Positions 8,965 to 18,825 of a stretch of 64,000 nucleotides of DNA are shown in pieces. Origin of the DNA: JAFGPL01 sp963781805 (GTDB lineage: Bacteria; Bacteroidota; Bacteroidia; Bacteroidales; UBA10428). Position 1 is the first letter of the stretch, and the number at the start of each line of letters is the position of its first letter. The notes below the pieces were generated by a model, which searched no databases, was not told the origin of the DNA, and was given only the letters and a program-made list of their open reading frames with translations. Both the position numbers and the translations under genes were made by a program. The stretch is from the NCBI GenBank assembly GCA_963781805.1, contig CAWAHF010000004.1, forward strand, positions 3,162,001 through 3,226,000. The letters run 5' to 3'.

Positions 8965-10026
8965 ATGATAAAAGTCCTGATAGTTGAAGATTCACCCGTA
9001 ATGCAGGAATTGCTGGCTTATACTATAAACTCAGATCCTGATTTTAGTATTGTCGGAATTGCTGCCGATGGTGAAGAAGCCATCGAAATGGTAATAAAAA
9101 AGTGCCCGGATGTAATTGCAATGGATTGTTACATGCCGAAATTGGATGGACACCAGGCAACACGCAAAATCATGGAAATAAAACCAACTCCCATTGTTAT
9201 TGTTACGGGAAGTTTAATAGCGAAAGATGTTGCAATAACATTTTCCCTGATTGAAGCCGGAGCTTTGGCAATAGTTAAAAAGCCGCACAGCGTTAATCAC
9301 CCGGAATATAAAAATGATGCACGCACCTTGATTCATATGCTTAAGCTGATGTCTGAAGTGAAAGTGGTCAGGCGTAGTTCTCGCATTTCGTATAAAAAAG
9401 AAATCAATAAACCCATCACAAAAAAAACGACAATAGCAGTATCAGAAATTAAAATTGTTGCAATCGGCGCTTCAACCGGAGGTCCCCTTATTTTACAAAA
9501 AATTATTTTGGGATTGCCCCGGAAATTACCGGTACCCGTATTAATTGTTCAGCACATCTCACCGGGATTCGTTAATGGTTTTATGGAATGGCTGGCAAAT
9601 ACAACAAACTTTCCTCTCCACATTGCTTCACAGGGAGAGTTCCCATTGCCCGGACATATTTATATTGCCCCGGATGGTTCACATATGGGAGTTGAAAACG
9701 GACCACGAATAGTACTGAGTAACCATGCGGCTGAAAACGGATTGCGGCCATCTGTGGCTTTTCTGTTCCGTACAGTAGCAAATATATATGGTTCGGGCGC
9801 TGTCGGAATAATGCTGACAGGAATGGGGAGAGACGGAGCCGAAGAACTGAAATTAATGAAAGATAATGGCGCAATCACTATTGCCCAGAATGAAGAAAGC
9901 TCAGTGGTATTTGGTATGCCCGGCGAAGCAATAAAGCTTAATGCGGCAACGCTCATTCTTTCATCAGAAGAAATATCAACGACTCTTGATACTTTAATTG
10001 AAAAAATGAATAATGTATCTCTATGA
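8965..10026 (+). CDS. cheB: Protein-glutamate methylesterase CheB (WspF-like)
   Basis: 353 residues: an N-terminal receiver (D54, VIAMDCYMPKLDGH), a linker of about 40 residues, and a methylesterase domain from about 160. The catalytic triad is visible: S170 (IGASTGGPL), H197 (VQHISPGF) and D290 (GMGRDGAEEL). It removes receptor methyl groups when its receiver is phosphorylated, opposing the CheR at 2187. Its stop overlaps the start of the next gene by 4 bases (ATGA), so methylesterase and phosphatase output are probably made together. A 306-bp gap with a palindromic repeat separates it from the CheA gene. It may have its own promoter there, but I could not place one. Confidence 0.95.
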   Translation: MIKVLIVEDSPVMQELLAYTINSDPDFSIVGIAADGEEAIEMVIKKCPDVIAMDCYMPKLDGHQATRKIMEIKPTPIVIVTGSLIAKDVAITFSLIEAGALAIVKKPHSVNHPEYKNDARTLIHMLKLMSEVKVVRRSSRISYKKEINKPITKKTTIAVSEIKIVAIGASTGGPLILQKIILGLPRKLPVPVLIVQHISPGFVNGFMEWLANTTNFPLHIASQGEFPLPGHIYIAPDGSHMGVENGPRIVLSNHAAENGLRPSVAFLFRTVANIYGSGAVGIMLTGMGRDGAEELKLMKDNGAITIAQNEESSVVFGMPGEAIKLNAATLILSSEEISTTLDTLIEKMNNVSL

Positions 10027-11411
10027 ATAACAACATGAATCCTGAAAATGATAATGTTCAAATATTAATTGCTGAAGATAGTTCTACACAGGCCGCTCAG
10101 ATAAAATATCTGCTCGAAAGTTATCATTACAAAATAGTGGTCACACAGAATGGGGAACAGGCCTTGGAATGGCTCTCCAAACATAAACCATCATTGGTCA
10201 TTACAGATATTCTTATGCCTGAGATGAACGGATTTGAACTCTGTGAAAAAATTAAATCGAATGAACACACTGAAGATGTTCCGGTTATTTTGCTAACCTG
10301 CCTTTCAGATCCCAGTGAGATCATTGAGGGACTTTCGTGCGGAGCAGATGGTTTTATTTCCAAACCATATAACAAAGCATATCTTTTATCCAACATTGAA
10401 AAGTTACTTGCAGAAAAAGGTTCTCCTGAGTCCAAGATAGATACATTAGGCATAGAAATTAATTTCAGAGGGAAAAGGAGAATACTACAGATCGGAAAGC
10501 ATAAAATGGTGAAACTCCTGCTCAGTATTTATCAGGGAGCAATATATCAGAATGATGAACTTATTCAGAACAGGAATGAATTGCGACAATTGAATGAAAG
10601 ATTGGAAGAACTGGTTGTTGAAAGATCGAAGGATCTGAAGATAATTGAATTTAAGAACCAATTTATAAAAGAAAGTATCCGGTATGCTCATACAATACAA
10701 ACAGCGGTTTTGAAAGCATCTGAAAACGGTTCAGACTTTTTCTCCGGGCAGTTTTGTCTTATCATTCCAAAAGATATTGTCAGTGGTGACTTTTATTGGT
10801 TTCACAAAATTGATAATAAATTCCTGGTTTGTGTTTTTGATTGCACAGGTCATGGGATTCCCGGCGCATTTATGAGTATGCTGGGAGTTACCCTTCTGAA
10901 TGAAACGGTAATAAGGGAAAGAATTTCTGAACCTCATTTAATCTTAAACCGGTTAAGGGAAGAAATAATCGATGCATTGGGTCAAAAGGGCAACATCTCG
11001 GAGGTTAGAGATGGAATGAATGGTTCAATAATCAGTTACGACCCGGTAAGAAAAAAAATTGTTTATTCGGGCGCAATGAATTCAATATACCTTATTCGCA
11101 ATAATGAAATTATTGAATTCAAAGCTGACAGAATGCCCTTATCGTATCATGAAAAGATGACAGATTTTACATTCCGGGAATTTGATACCAAAAAGGATGA
11201 TTGTATTTACCTTTTTACCGATGGTTTTGCGGATCAATTTGGCGGACAGGAAGCAAAAAAATTCCTTTCGGGTCAATTTAGGGAAGTCCTGTTAAAGTAT
11301 CATAAGAAACCTTTTGAATTACAAAAGCAATTGCTCACAGATACTTTTCATAATTGGAGAGGTAATGAGGAACAGATTGATGATATTACGATTGTTGGGT
11401 TTAAACTTTAG
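10023..11411 (+). CDS. Response regulator with SpoIIE/PP2C-type serine phosphatase output
   Basis: 462 residues. A receiver covers 13-130 (acidic EDSST, phospho-acceptor D62 in ITDILMPEMNG, K in ISKPYNKAYL). Next is a linker of a short strand plus helix (about 140-205, ending LNERLEELVVERSKDL). The SpoIIE domain covers about 235-462 (SGDFYWF, FDCTGHGIPGAFMSM and the C-terminal EQIDDITIVGF carrying metal-binding aspartates). Such enzymes dephosphorylate serine/threonine on anti-sigma-factor antagonists or similar partners. No anti-sigma or antagonist gene is seen nearby, so the substrate is unknown. It takes the position that the diguanylate cyclase WspR has in Wsp clusters. It shares its receiver and linker with the two downstream genes. 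Confidence 0.93.
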   Translation: MNNNMNPENDNVQILIAEDSSTQAAQIKYLLESYHYKIVVTQNGEQALEWLSKHKPSLVITDILMPEMNGFELCEKIKSNEHTEDVPVILLTCLSDPSEIIEGLSCGADGFISKPYNKAYLLSNIEKLLAEKGSPESKIDTLGIEINFRGKRRILQIGKHKMVKLLLSIYQGAIYQNDELIQNRNELRQLNERLEELVVERSKDLKIIEFKNQFIKESIRYAHTIQTAVLKASENGSDFFSGQFCLIIPKDIVSGDFYWFHKIDNKFLVCVFDCTGHGIPGAFMSMLGVTLLNETVIRERISEPHLILNRLREEIIDALGQKGNISEVRDGMNGSIISYDPVRKKIVYSGAMNSIYLIRNNEIIEFKADRMPLSYHEKMTDFTFREFDTKKDDCIYLFTDGFADQFGGQEAKKFLSGQFREVLLKYHKKPFELQKQLLTDTFHNWRGNEEQIDDITIVGFKL

Positions 11412-11496
11412 TTTGTATCATGTCCATTAAAAATGATGCCATGCACTTAAAGAAGATTGCTTTGAGTATGACAGAAAACAAAAGATAATAACTGAA

Positions 11497-12867
11497 ATGA
11501 AGACAAAATTACTTATTGTTGAAGACAGCCCCACACAGGCCGAACAATTAAAGTTCCTTCTTGAAAAGCATAACTATAAAACATTAGTGGCCAAAGATGG
11601 GAAAGAAGCCCTTGAAATGGTCATTGAACATAAACCCTCCCTGGTTATCAGTGATATTTTAATGCCTGAAATTCATGGATTTGAACTTTGCAGAATGATA
11701 AAAGAAGATTCCAGGACAAAAGATATTCCGGTAATTCTACTCTCTTTTCTGATGCATATAGAAGATGTGCTTAACGGGCTTAATTGCGGGGCAGATAGTT
11801 TTATTAACAAGCCTTATAGTGAAAGTTTTCTCATTTCTCATATTGAAAATACACTGCAAGGAAATAAGCTTAACCAGGGAAATCATAGAAAAATAAATTT
11901 GAATATTTCTATAACAGGCAAGACACATTTTATTTCAGCTGATCCGGTCAGGATAGTATCATTATTAATTGCAGCCTATGAATCAGCAATCAGTAAAAAA
12001 ACAGAATTGATTCAAACACAAAATGAACTGAGTTCCTTAAATAGCCAGCTGGAAGATATAGTGTCAGAAAGAACTGCTGAACTTTCAAGGATTAACGCAG
12101 AAAAGGATAAGTTTTTTTCAATCATAGCGCATGATTTAAGGAGCCCTTTAAGCGGATTAATCGGTTTGACAGAATTGATGGCGAAAAATGCCTTAACATT
12201 TCCACCAGACGAATTAGTTGATATTTCCCTGAGATTATACAATTCATCAACTAATTTAGGTCAGCTTTTAGAGAATTTATTGGAATGGGCAGAATTACAG
12301 AAAGACTCCGTAGTTTTTTCACCGCAACAACTTAACTTATCTCCTCTTGTTGTGCAAAATATCAGGGTTATGGAAGAAAGAGCCTTGCAAAAGCGGATTT
12401 CGATAGTTAATGAAGTTCGTGAGGATCAATATGTTTTTGCCGATGAAAAAATGATTGGTACTATTCTGAGAAACCTTTTATCAAATGCTGTTAAGTATAC
12501 AAAAAGTGGGGGAAGTGTTGCAGTGAGATCTAAAAATACTGATAATGAGATGATGGAAATTTCTGTCAGCGATTCAGGTGTAGGAATGGATGAGGACTTA
12601 ATAAAAAAGCTCTTCAGAATTAACGAAAAGGTTGGTTCTGAAGGAACAGACGGGGAGCCCAGTACCGGACTGGGTTTGATACTATGCAAAGAGTTTGTAG
12701 AAAAGCATGGCGGTAAAATATGGATTAAGAGCAACCTGAACAGGGGCAGTATTTTTACCTTCACACTTAAAAAAGGCATTTATGAGGAAAAAGTAAACGA
12801 GGTTTTGTTGATTAAAAATCAATCTGATCGGTTTGAAAAAATGAAGGAGAATGGCTATGAAAATTAA
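11497..12867 (+). CDS. Receiver-histidine kinase hybrid (REC-HisKA-HATPase)
   Basis: 456 residues, with no membrane segment. The receiver at 4-120 has D53 (VISDILMPEIHG). The linker at about 130-195 matches that of the genes on either side (TELIQTQNELSSLNSQLEDIVSERT has the same repeating pattern). HisKA has H212 (IIAHDLRSPLSG) and the ATPase spans about 300-430 (NAVKYTKSGG, DSGVGMDED, STGLGLILCKEF). A kinase whose only input is a receiver should be controlled by phosphorylation from another kinase, most simply the CheA hybrid. It lacks its own C-terminal receiver, so it must pass phosphate to a separate protein. It starts 85 bp after the phosphatase gene and ends 17 bases inside the longest reading frame of the next gene. 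Confidence 0.92.
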   Translation: MKTKLLIVEDSPTQAEQLKFLLEKHNYKTLVAKDGKEALEMVIEHKPSLVISDILMPEIHGFELCRMIKEDSRTKDIPVILLSFLMHIEDVLNGLNCGADSFINKPYSESFLISHIENTLQGNKLNQGNHRKINLNISITGKTHFISADPVRIVSLLIAAYESAISKKTELIQTQNELSSLNSQLEDIVSERTAELSRINAEKDKFFSIIAHDLRSPLSGLIGLTELMAKNALTFPPDELVDISLRLYNSSTNLGQLLENLLEWAELQKDSVVFSPQQLNLSPLVVQNIRVMEERALQKRISIVNEVREDQYVFADEKMIGTILRNLLSNAVKYTKSGGSVAVRSKNTDNEMMEISVSDSGVGMDEDLIKKLFRINEKVGSEGTDGEPSTGLGLILCKEFVEKHGGKIWIKSNLNRGSIFTFTLKKGIYEEKVNEVLLIKNQSDRFEKMKENGYEN

Positions 12868-15800
12868 AAAGAATTCCCAAAATAATATGTATCAGATATT
12901 ATTGGCCGAAGACAGCCCCACTCAGGCCGAACAACTGAGGTACCTGCTTGAGAAGCATCATTACAAAGTAATCGTGGCAAAAGATGGGAAAGAAGCCCTG
13001 GAAATGGTCTTTGAACATAAACCATCCTTAATTATCAGTGATATTGTGATGCCCGGAATGAATGGTTATGATCTTTGTAAAGAAATAAAATCGGATGAGT
13101 CCACCATGGACATTCCCGTTATTCTGCTCACATCTCTTTCAAATTCAGAGGATGTACTTGAAGGTATTTCGTGCGGCGCTGATAATTTTATTACGAAACC
13201 TTACCAGGAAGATTATCTTATTTCACATATTGAGCAAATCCTCGCAAATCGGAGAATCAATACAAATGAACGGGTAAGGGTCGGGGTAGAAATTCTTTTT
13301 GGAGGAAAAAAACGCTTTATCACAGCCAGTCAGCAGCAAATGCTTACGCTGCTTATCTCAACCTATGAAGCAGCAGTCCAGAGAAATAACGAATTGATAC
13401 AAACACAGGATGAATTAAAAAAAATCAATGATAATCTGGAAGGAATCGTAATTGAAAGAACTACAGATCTGTATGAAGAAATTGCTGATCGGGAAAAAAA
13501 GGAACGTCAGGTAGTTAAACTAAATCATATATATGCCCTGCTGAGTAATATCAATCAGGCAATTGTGCGAATTAAGGATAAAGAGCAATTGCTTAATGAT
13601 GCCTGTACGATAGCTGTTGAAAAAGGAAAATTTCAGAGCGCCTGGATTGGAATTGTAAATAATGAGACATTGAAAATTGAGACAACCGCTTCAGCTGGCT
13701 TAACAAACGATTTGATGACAGTTAAGCGAGATAAAAATCCGGTCCTAATGGTATTAGAAACAGGTAAACATTTTATTTCAAATAATATTAATGAAGATGG
13801 GAACATATCCCGAATATGGAAACAGAAATGTGTGTCATCCGGATTTAGGTCATTTGCAGTATTTCCTGTGAAAGTGCTCGGAAAAGTAACAGGTAGTTAT
13901 TGTATTTATTCAAATGAGGTTGGTTTTTTTGATGAACCGGAAATTAATTTGCTCGATGAAATGTCAACCGATATCTCTTTTACGCTCGAATATATTCAGA
14001 AAGAGAAAGAACGTAAACTTGCAGCAGAGGCGCTAAACGATTCAGAACAACGCTATCGCAGACTCTTTGAGGCAGCGAAAGATGGTATTCTCATACTCAA
14101 TGCTGAATCAGGTACCATTGTTGATATTAATCCATTCCTGGTTAATTTGTTAGGTTACCCAATAGATCAGATTCGTGAAAAAAAGGTTTGGGAAATTGGT
14201 ATGTTCTCAGATAAATTTGACAGCAAGGCTAATTTTCTTGAACTGCAACAGAAAGAATACATTCGTTATGACAACCTGCCTTTAAAAACGAGCGATGGCC
14301 GTCAGATTGCAGTTGAATTTGTCAGCAATGTATATCAAGTGAATCACATTAAGGTCATTCAATGCAATATTCGCGATATTACCGAACGCAAACTGGCAGA
14401 TGAAAAAATTCGTGCAAGTGAGTTAAAATATAAACAATTATTTGATGATGATCTTACAGGTGACTTCATCACTTCGTTAGATGGAACGATATTATTATGT
14501 AATCTGTCCATGGCGAAAATATTCGGATTCGAATCTGTTGATGAACTTATAAATAAAAATATTATTACGTTTTATAAGGAACCTGAAAGCCGGGAACAAT
14601 TTCTTAACCTGCTTAATAAAAATAAAAAAATTGAACAATTGGAACAGGAGTATATTCTTCATGATGGAAGCGTCATTTCTGTTATAGAAAATATAATCGG
14701 TGAATTTGATAAAAACGGCAGGTTGGTCCAAATTAAAGGCTATATATTCGATAATACAAAGCGGAAAAGAGCTGAAGAACGACAAAATTTAACGGCAAAG
14801 ATCCTAACCATATTAAACCGACCGAATGAATGGCAAGAATTAATTAAAGATATATTAACTGAGATTAATACATATACCGGTTTTGAAGCCATTGGTATCC
14901 GTTTGAAGGAAGGGGAAGATTATCCCTATTTTGAAACAATAGGTTTTTCTCCTGAATTTGTTGAAAAAGAGAGGTATTTGTGTACCAGAGATATGGATGG
15001 CAATATAATATGCGATTCCAAAGGTAATCCGTTCTTAGAATGTATGTGCGGTAAGATCATTTCAAAACTTACAGATCCCGCATTACCATATTATACACCA
15101 GGCGGGAGTTTCTGGTCGAATTATACAACCCACCTCATGGCAACCAGTACAGAAAATAATTTTAAAAACTGTACACGTTTGCGGGTAAATGAAAAAGGGT
15201 ATGAATCGGCGGCTTTGATTCCTTTGCATTCCGGCGATGAAATTATCGGATTGCTTCAACTCAACGATAAGCGAACCAACAGGTTTACATCGGATTTAAT
15301 TCAATATTTTGAAGAGCTAGGTACCACCATTGGAATTGCATTCAAAAAAATGCACTATGAGAAACGAATAAAGGAAAGTGAAGAACGTTTTCGGTCCGTA
15401 TTACAATCAGCTAATGATGCCATTATTACCATAAATAATAAAGGAATAATATCGGGATGGAATACGGGCGCGGAAAAAATATTTGGTTATAAAGAAGAAG
15501 ATATTACCGGAAAAGACCTTGAAATATTAATGCCTCTGCATTACATTGAACAACAGAAAAATAGTCTTAAGCAGGTAGTTCAAAGCGGAATACATCAGGT
15601 TATTGGAAAAACTGCAGAGTTAATTGGGCTGCGTAATAATGGAGATAACTTTCCTATTGAGTTATCACTGGCAGAGTGGGAGACTGCTTCGGGAAAATAT
15701 TATACAGGAATAATTCGTGACATCACCGAGCGCAAGCTTGTCGAAGAAGCATTGTATGAAAGCGAGATGAAAAATCGAACACTGGTAACAAATAGTCCTG

Positions 15801-18001
15801 ATGGAATTTTTGTTGTGGACTTATCAGGCACCTTCTTATCCGTAAACAAAACCATGTGTGATAACCTCAAATATACCGAAAAAGAACTTCTTTCTATGAA
15901 GATTTGGGATATTGTGCCTTCAAAATACTTGTCACTGCATAAGGAAAGATTAGCAACTATTTTGAAAGGTGAAATTAATGAAGCTGCAGAATATGAAGTC
16001 ATTGGTAAAGACGGCATCGTGCATTACATAGAAGTCCGGTCAGCACTTTATTACAAGGATAAAAAAATAATTGGTTTTCAAGGTATTGCCCGGGACATCA
16101 CTGAGCGAATGCAGACGGAGGATGCGTTACGGGAGAGTGAAAAAAACTATAGAGAATTAATTGATGGAATGAATGAAACGGTATGGGTCATCGATTTCAA
16201 CGGCAATCTTATTGACGTTAATAAAACTGCTGTTAAAGTTTTAGGCTATTCAAAAAAAGAGTTGCTTGGTATAGGACTTTATGGTATTGATTCTACCCTG
16301 AAGAAGGAAAATATTATTGCACTTGCTAAAGCCATGCCGACAGATGAATTACACATTTTTGAGACATCTCATACAGCTAAAAATGGTAGAACATTTCCAG
16401 TCGAGGTATACTCCAGTCTTGTGACATATCAGGGGAAACAGTTAATTTTGAGCATTGCAAGAGATATTACCGAACGTAGACTGGCAGTTGAAGCCTTAAA
16501 AACATCAGAAGAAAAATTCAGATCAATCTTTGATAATGCCAGTGACGGTATGTTCCTTCTCGACGTGAAAACAAGAAAGTTCATCATAAACAACGCCGCA
16601 TGTTCAATGATGCTTGGTTATTCAGATGATGAGTTTTTAAACCTGGATATTGCAGCTATTCATCCTTCCGATGAACTTCAAGATATTTTTGAACAAATTG
16701 AAAAAATACTCAGGGGAGAAGAGGGAGAGCGTGGCGATGTAAAATTCAAACGTAAGGACGGTACTGTTTTTACAGCTGACCTTAGCTCAACCCTGGTAAC
16801 GATTGCCGGGAAACGACTTGTGCTTGTTATATTCAGAGATATCACCGAGCGATTGCATACAGAAACCCAACTCCGCTTGGCAAAAGAAAAAGCTGAAGAA
16901 AGCGACCGGTTGAAAACAGCCTTTTTGCATAACATATCGCATGAGATAAGGACTCCCCTAAACGGTATTATCGGATTTACTGATATATTGATAAGACCGG
17001 ATCTTTCAACTGAAAAACGGGAACAATTCTCTAAAATAATTCATGAAAGCAGCGATCAGCTCCTTTCGATTGTTAACGATATTATTAGTATGGCTACGAT
17101 TGAGGCAGGCCACGAAATATTGAATGAAAAAGCATCTGACATTAACAATATTTTGAAATTGATAAAAACCCAACATGCTGTCAGGGCGGAAACTAAAAAC
17201 CTTTCATTTACCGTGTCCTCCGCCCTCACCGATCATGAAGCCACCATACTGGTAGATGAAACCAAATTACTTCAGATACTTACCAACCTGCTAAGCAACG
17301 CAATAAAATTTACAACAGAAGGCTATATAAATTTAAACTGCAGGCTTAATGAAAATGATATTGAGTTTATCGTTGAAGACTCCGGAATTGGAATTCCTTC
17401 TGAAATGCAAGATAAAATTTTTGATCGGTTTTTTCAAATAGATTATAGTGATACCCGGCTATATGGTGGTACCGGTCTTGGACTTTCTATTGTAAAATCA
17501 TACATCCATTTCTTAAACGGTGAAGTCAGGTTGGATTCCAAACCCGGAAAAGGCTCGGTGTTCATTATCTCAATACCTTATAGACCGGTGAAGCAACCCA
17601 AACCAGTTAAAATACCAACGCATGAGGATTTTAAACAGCTGGGACATCAAACGCTTCTCATTGCTGAAGATGAAATAGAAAATTTTGAATTGTTTAAGGA
17701 ATACATCTCAGATTTAAATTTAACTGTTATTTATGCAGCTAACGGATTGGAGGCTGTAAAAGCATGTAAAGAAAATCCATCCATATCTCTTGTATTAATG
17801 GATGTAAAAATGCCCCAAATGGATGGATATGAAGCATCCCGGCAGATAAAAAGTTTCAGACCCGAATTGCCGATTATCATTCAGTCGGCCTATATCTTTC
17901 AAAATGAAAGGGAAAAATCTATGTCAACCTATATTGACGGGTTTATAGAAAAGCCAATAAATAAAGTTTTACTACTGGAGACAATCTATAAACATATGTA
18001 G
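12857..18001 (+). CDS. Very large hybrid histidine kinase: REC, 2 GAF, 6 PAS, HisKA, HATPase, REC
   Basis: 1,714 residues, cytoplasmic. Approximate order: receiver 10-128; shared linker 145-205; GAF 225-385; PAS 395-510; PAS 520-636; GAF 648-836 (with a long inserted loop containing ECMCGKI); PAS 840-960; PAS 964-1084; PAS 1093-1210; PAS 1217-1332; HisKA with H near 1362 (ISHEIRTPLNG); ATPase 1458-1575 (GGTGLGLSIV); receiver 1600-1714 (VLMDVKMPQMDG). I chose the ATG at 12857 because AAGGAGA (12844-12850) is correctly spaced from it; an ATG at 12851 is too close. It overlaps the preceding gene. It should integrate the CheA phosphosignal (first receiver) with several small-molecule or redox inputs and relay to its last receiver. 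The PAS ligands cannot be told from sequence. Confidence 0.92.
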   Translation: MKIKKNSQNNMYQILLAEDSPTQAEQLRYLLEKHHYKVIVAKDGKEALEMVFEHKPSLIISDIVMPGMNGYDLCKEIKSDESTMDIPVILLTSLSNSEDVLEGISCGADNFITKPYQEDYLISHIEQILANRRINTNERVRVGVEILFGGKKRFITASQQQMLTLLISTYEAAVQRNNELIQTQDELKKINDNLEGIVIERTTDLYEEIADREKKERQVVKLNHIYALLSNINQAIVRIKDKEQLLNDACTIAVEKGKFQSAWIGIVNNETLKIETTASAGLTNDLMTVKRDKNPVLMVLETGKHFISNNINEDGNISRIWKQKCVSSGFRSFAVFPVKVLGKVTGSYCIYSNEVGFFDEPEINLLDEMSTDISFTLEYIQKEKERKLAAEALNDSEQRYRRLFEAAKDGILILNAESGTIVDINPFLVNLLGYPIDQIREKKVWEIGMFSDKFDSKANFLELQQKEYIRYDNLPLKTSDGRQIAVEFVSNVYQVNHIKVIQCNIRDITERKLADEKIRASELKYKQLFDDDLTGDFITSLDGTILLCNLSMAKIFGFESVDELINKNIITFYKEPESREQFLNLLNKNKKIEQLEQEYILHDGSVISVIENIIGEFDKNGRLVQIKGYIFDNTKRKRAEERQNLTAKILTILNRPNEWQELIKDILTEINTYTGFEAIGIRLKEGEDYPYFETIGFSPEFVEKERYLCTRDMDGNIICDSKGNPFLECMCGKIISKLTDPALPYYTPGGSFWSNYTTHLMATSTENNFKNCTRLRVNEKGYESAALIPLHSGDEIIGLLQLNDKRTNRFTSDLIQYFEELGTTIGIAFKKMHYEKRIKESEERFRSVLQSANDAIITINNKGIISGWNTGAEKIFGYKEEDITGKDLEILMPLHYIEQQKNSLKQVVQSGIHQVIGKTAELIGLRNNGDNFPIELSLAEWETASGKYYTGIIRDITERKLVEEALYESEMKNRTLVTNSPDGIFVVDLSGTFLSVNKTMCDNLKYTEKELLSMKIWDIVPSKYLSLHKERLATILKGEINEAAEYEVIGKDGIVHYIEVRSALYYKDKKIIGFQGIARDITERMQTEDALRESEKNYRELIDGMNETVWVIDFNGNLIDVNKTAVKVLGYSKKELLGIGLYGIDSTLKKENIIALAKAMPTDELHIFETSHTAKNGRTFPVEVYSSLVTYQGKQLILSIARDITERRLAVEALKTSEEKFRSIFDNASDGMFLLDVKTRKFIINNAACSMMLGYSDDEFLNLDIAAIHPSDELQDIFEQIEKILRGEEGERGDVKFKRKDGTVFTADLSSTLVTIAGKRLVLVIFRDITERLHTETQLRLAKEKAEESDRLKTAFLHNISHEIRTPLNGIIGFTDILIRPDLSTEKREQFSKIIHESSDQLLSIVNDIISMATIEAGHEILNEKASDINNILKLIKTQHAVRAETKNLSFTVSSALTDHEATILVDETKLLQILTNLLSNAIKFTTEGYINLNCRLNENDIEFIVEDSGIGIPSEMQDKIFDRFFQIDYSDTRLYGGTGLGLSIVKSYIHFLNGEVRLDSKPGKGSVFIISIPYRPVKQPKPVKIPTHEDFKQLGHQTLLIAEDEIENFELFKEYISDLNLTVIYAANGLEAVKACKENPSISLVLMDVKMPQMDGYEASRQIKSFRPELPIIIQSAYIFQNEREKSMSTYIDGFIEKPINKVLLLETIYKHM

Positions 18002-18203
18002 GAAATATCACTTCTCAAAAAAATACCCGATTCTGATACCTGTATTGGATTAAACCTTTTTGAACATTATTAATTGTGCTAGTGATGTTTATCATCATTC
18101 TGGGAATATGAGAAAAACATCATAGGTATACATGACAAATCATTGTGATTTGAAAAACAGATGGTTATGGTTTTAAACTTAATATAATAACCTTCAATCC
18201 ATT

Positions 18204-18815
18204 GTGAGTAAATTTATTATCATATCAAGCATCCTCATTTTCTTATTTTCGGGCTTATCTGCCCAGTTTAGCAGAGTAATGGAATGCAGAAACCATACAA
18301 CCGCCGGAATAAATATCGTAAATACCGGAAGCGGGCACGGACCTGAAATGTGTCTGAATGTAGGTATGCAAAAGGTCAGAAAATCTTTGATATTTGGGGT
18401 TCTCTGCCAGTTATCTGATAAAAAAATCAGCGGAATTGATATCCGGTACAGAATTTATTTTGGTGATATCAGCGAAGCGCTCCATTTTACAAGAAACTTT
18501 AAACCATATATTCAATATAATCTTATTTATCAAAAAGTAAAGGTCGATTCAAGTACCATCATGTTGCGTACAAAAACCACCAATATTGAAATAAGCGATT
18601 CGAAACCGGGCACCATTGCTACCATCGAACACTATATTTCTGCCGGAATTCAATGCAGAATTTATAGCAGGATTTATATAAATGCCTCAGCAGGTATCGG
18701 TGTTTATATTGGATCGCTTGATAAGGTCCATCACCCCAATACACCGGGTATTCACCATGAAAATTATGGATTTACAGGAGTAGTTAATATTGGGATTGGA
18801 TACAGGATTAATTAA
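18204..18815 (+). CDS. Secreted or outer-membrane hypothetical protein
   Basis: 203 residues, family not recognised. A signal peptide is clear (hydrophobic FIIISSILIFLFSGLSAQ, cleavage after about residue 20). The rest is rich in alternating hydrophobic/polar strands and ends GFTGVVNIGIGYRIN, the style of a small outer-membrane beta barrel. The start is a GTG at 18204; no ATG precedes the signal peptide in frame. It follows the giant kinase after 200 bp with no evident terminator, so it could be co-transcribed or independent. Membership of the signalling system is not shown by the sequence. Confidence 0.6.
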   Translation: MSKFIIISSILIFLFSGLSAQFSRVMECRNHTTAGINIVNTGSGHGPEMCLNVGMQKVRKSLIFGVLCQLSDKKISGIDIRYRIYFGDISEALHFTRNFKPYIQYNLIYQKVKVDSSTIMLRTKTTNIEISDSKPGTIATIEHYISAGIQCRIYSRIYINASAGIGVYIGSLDKVHHPNTPGIHHENYGFTGVVNIGIGYRIN

Positions 18816-18825
18816 GCTTTAATTG

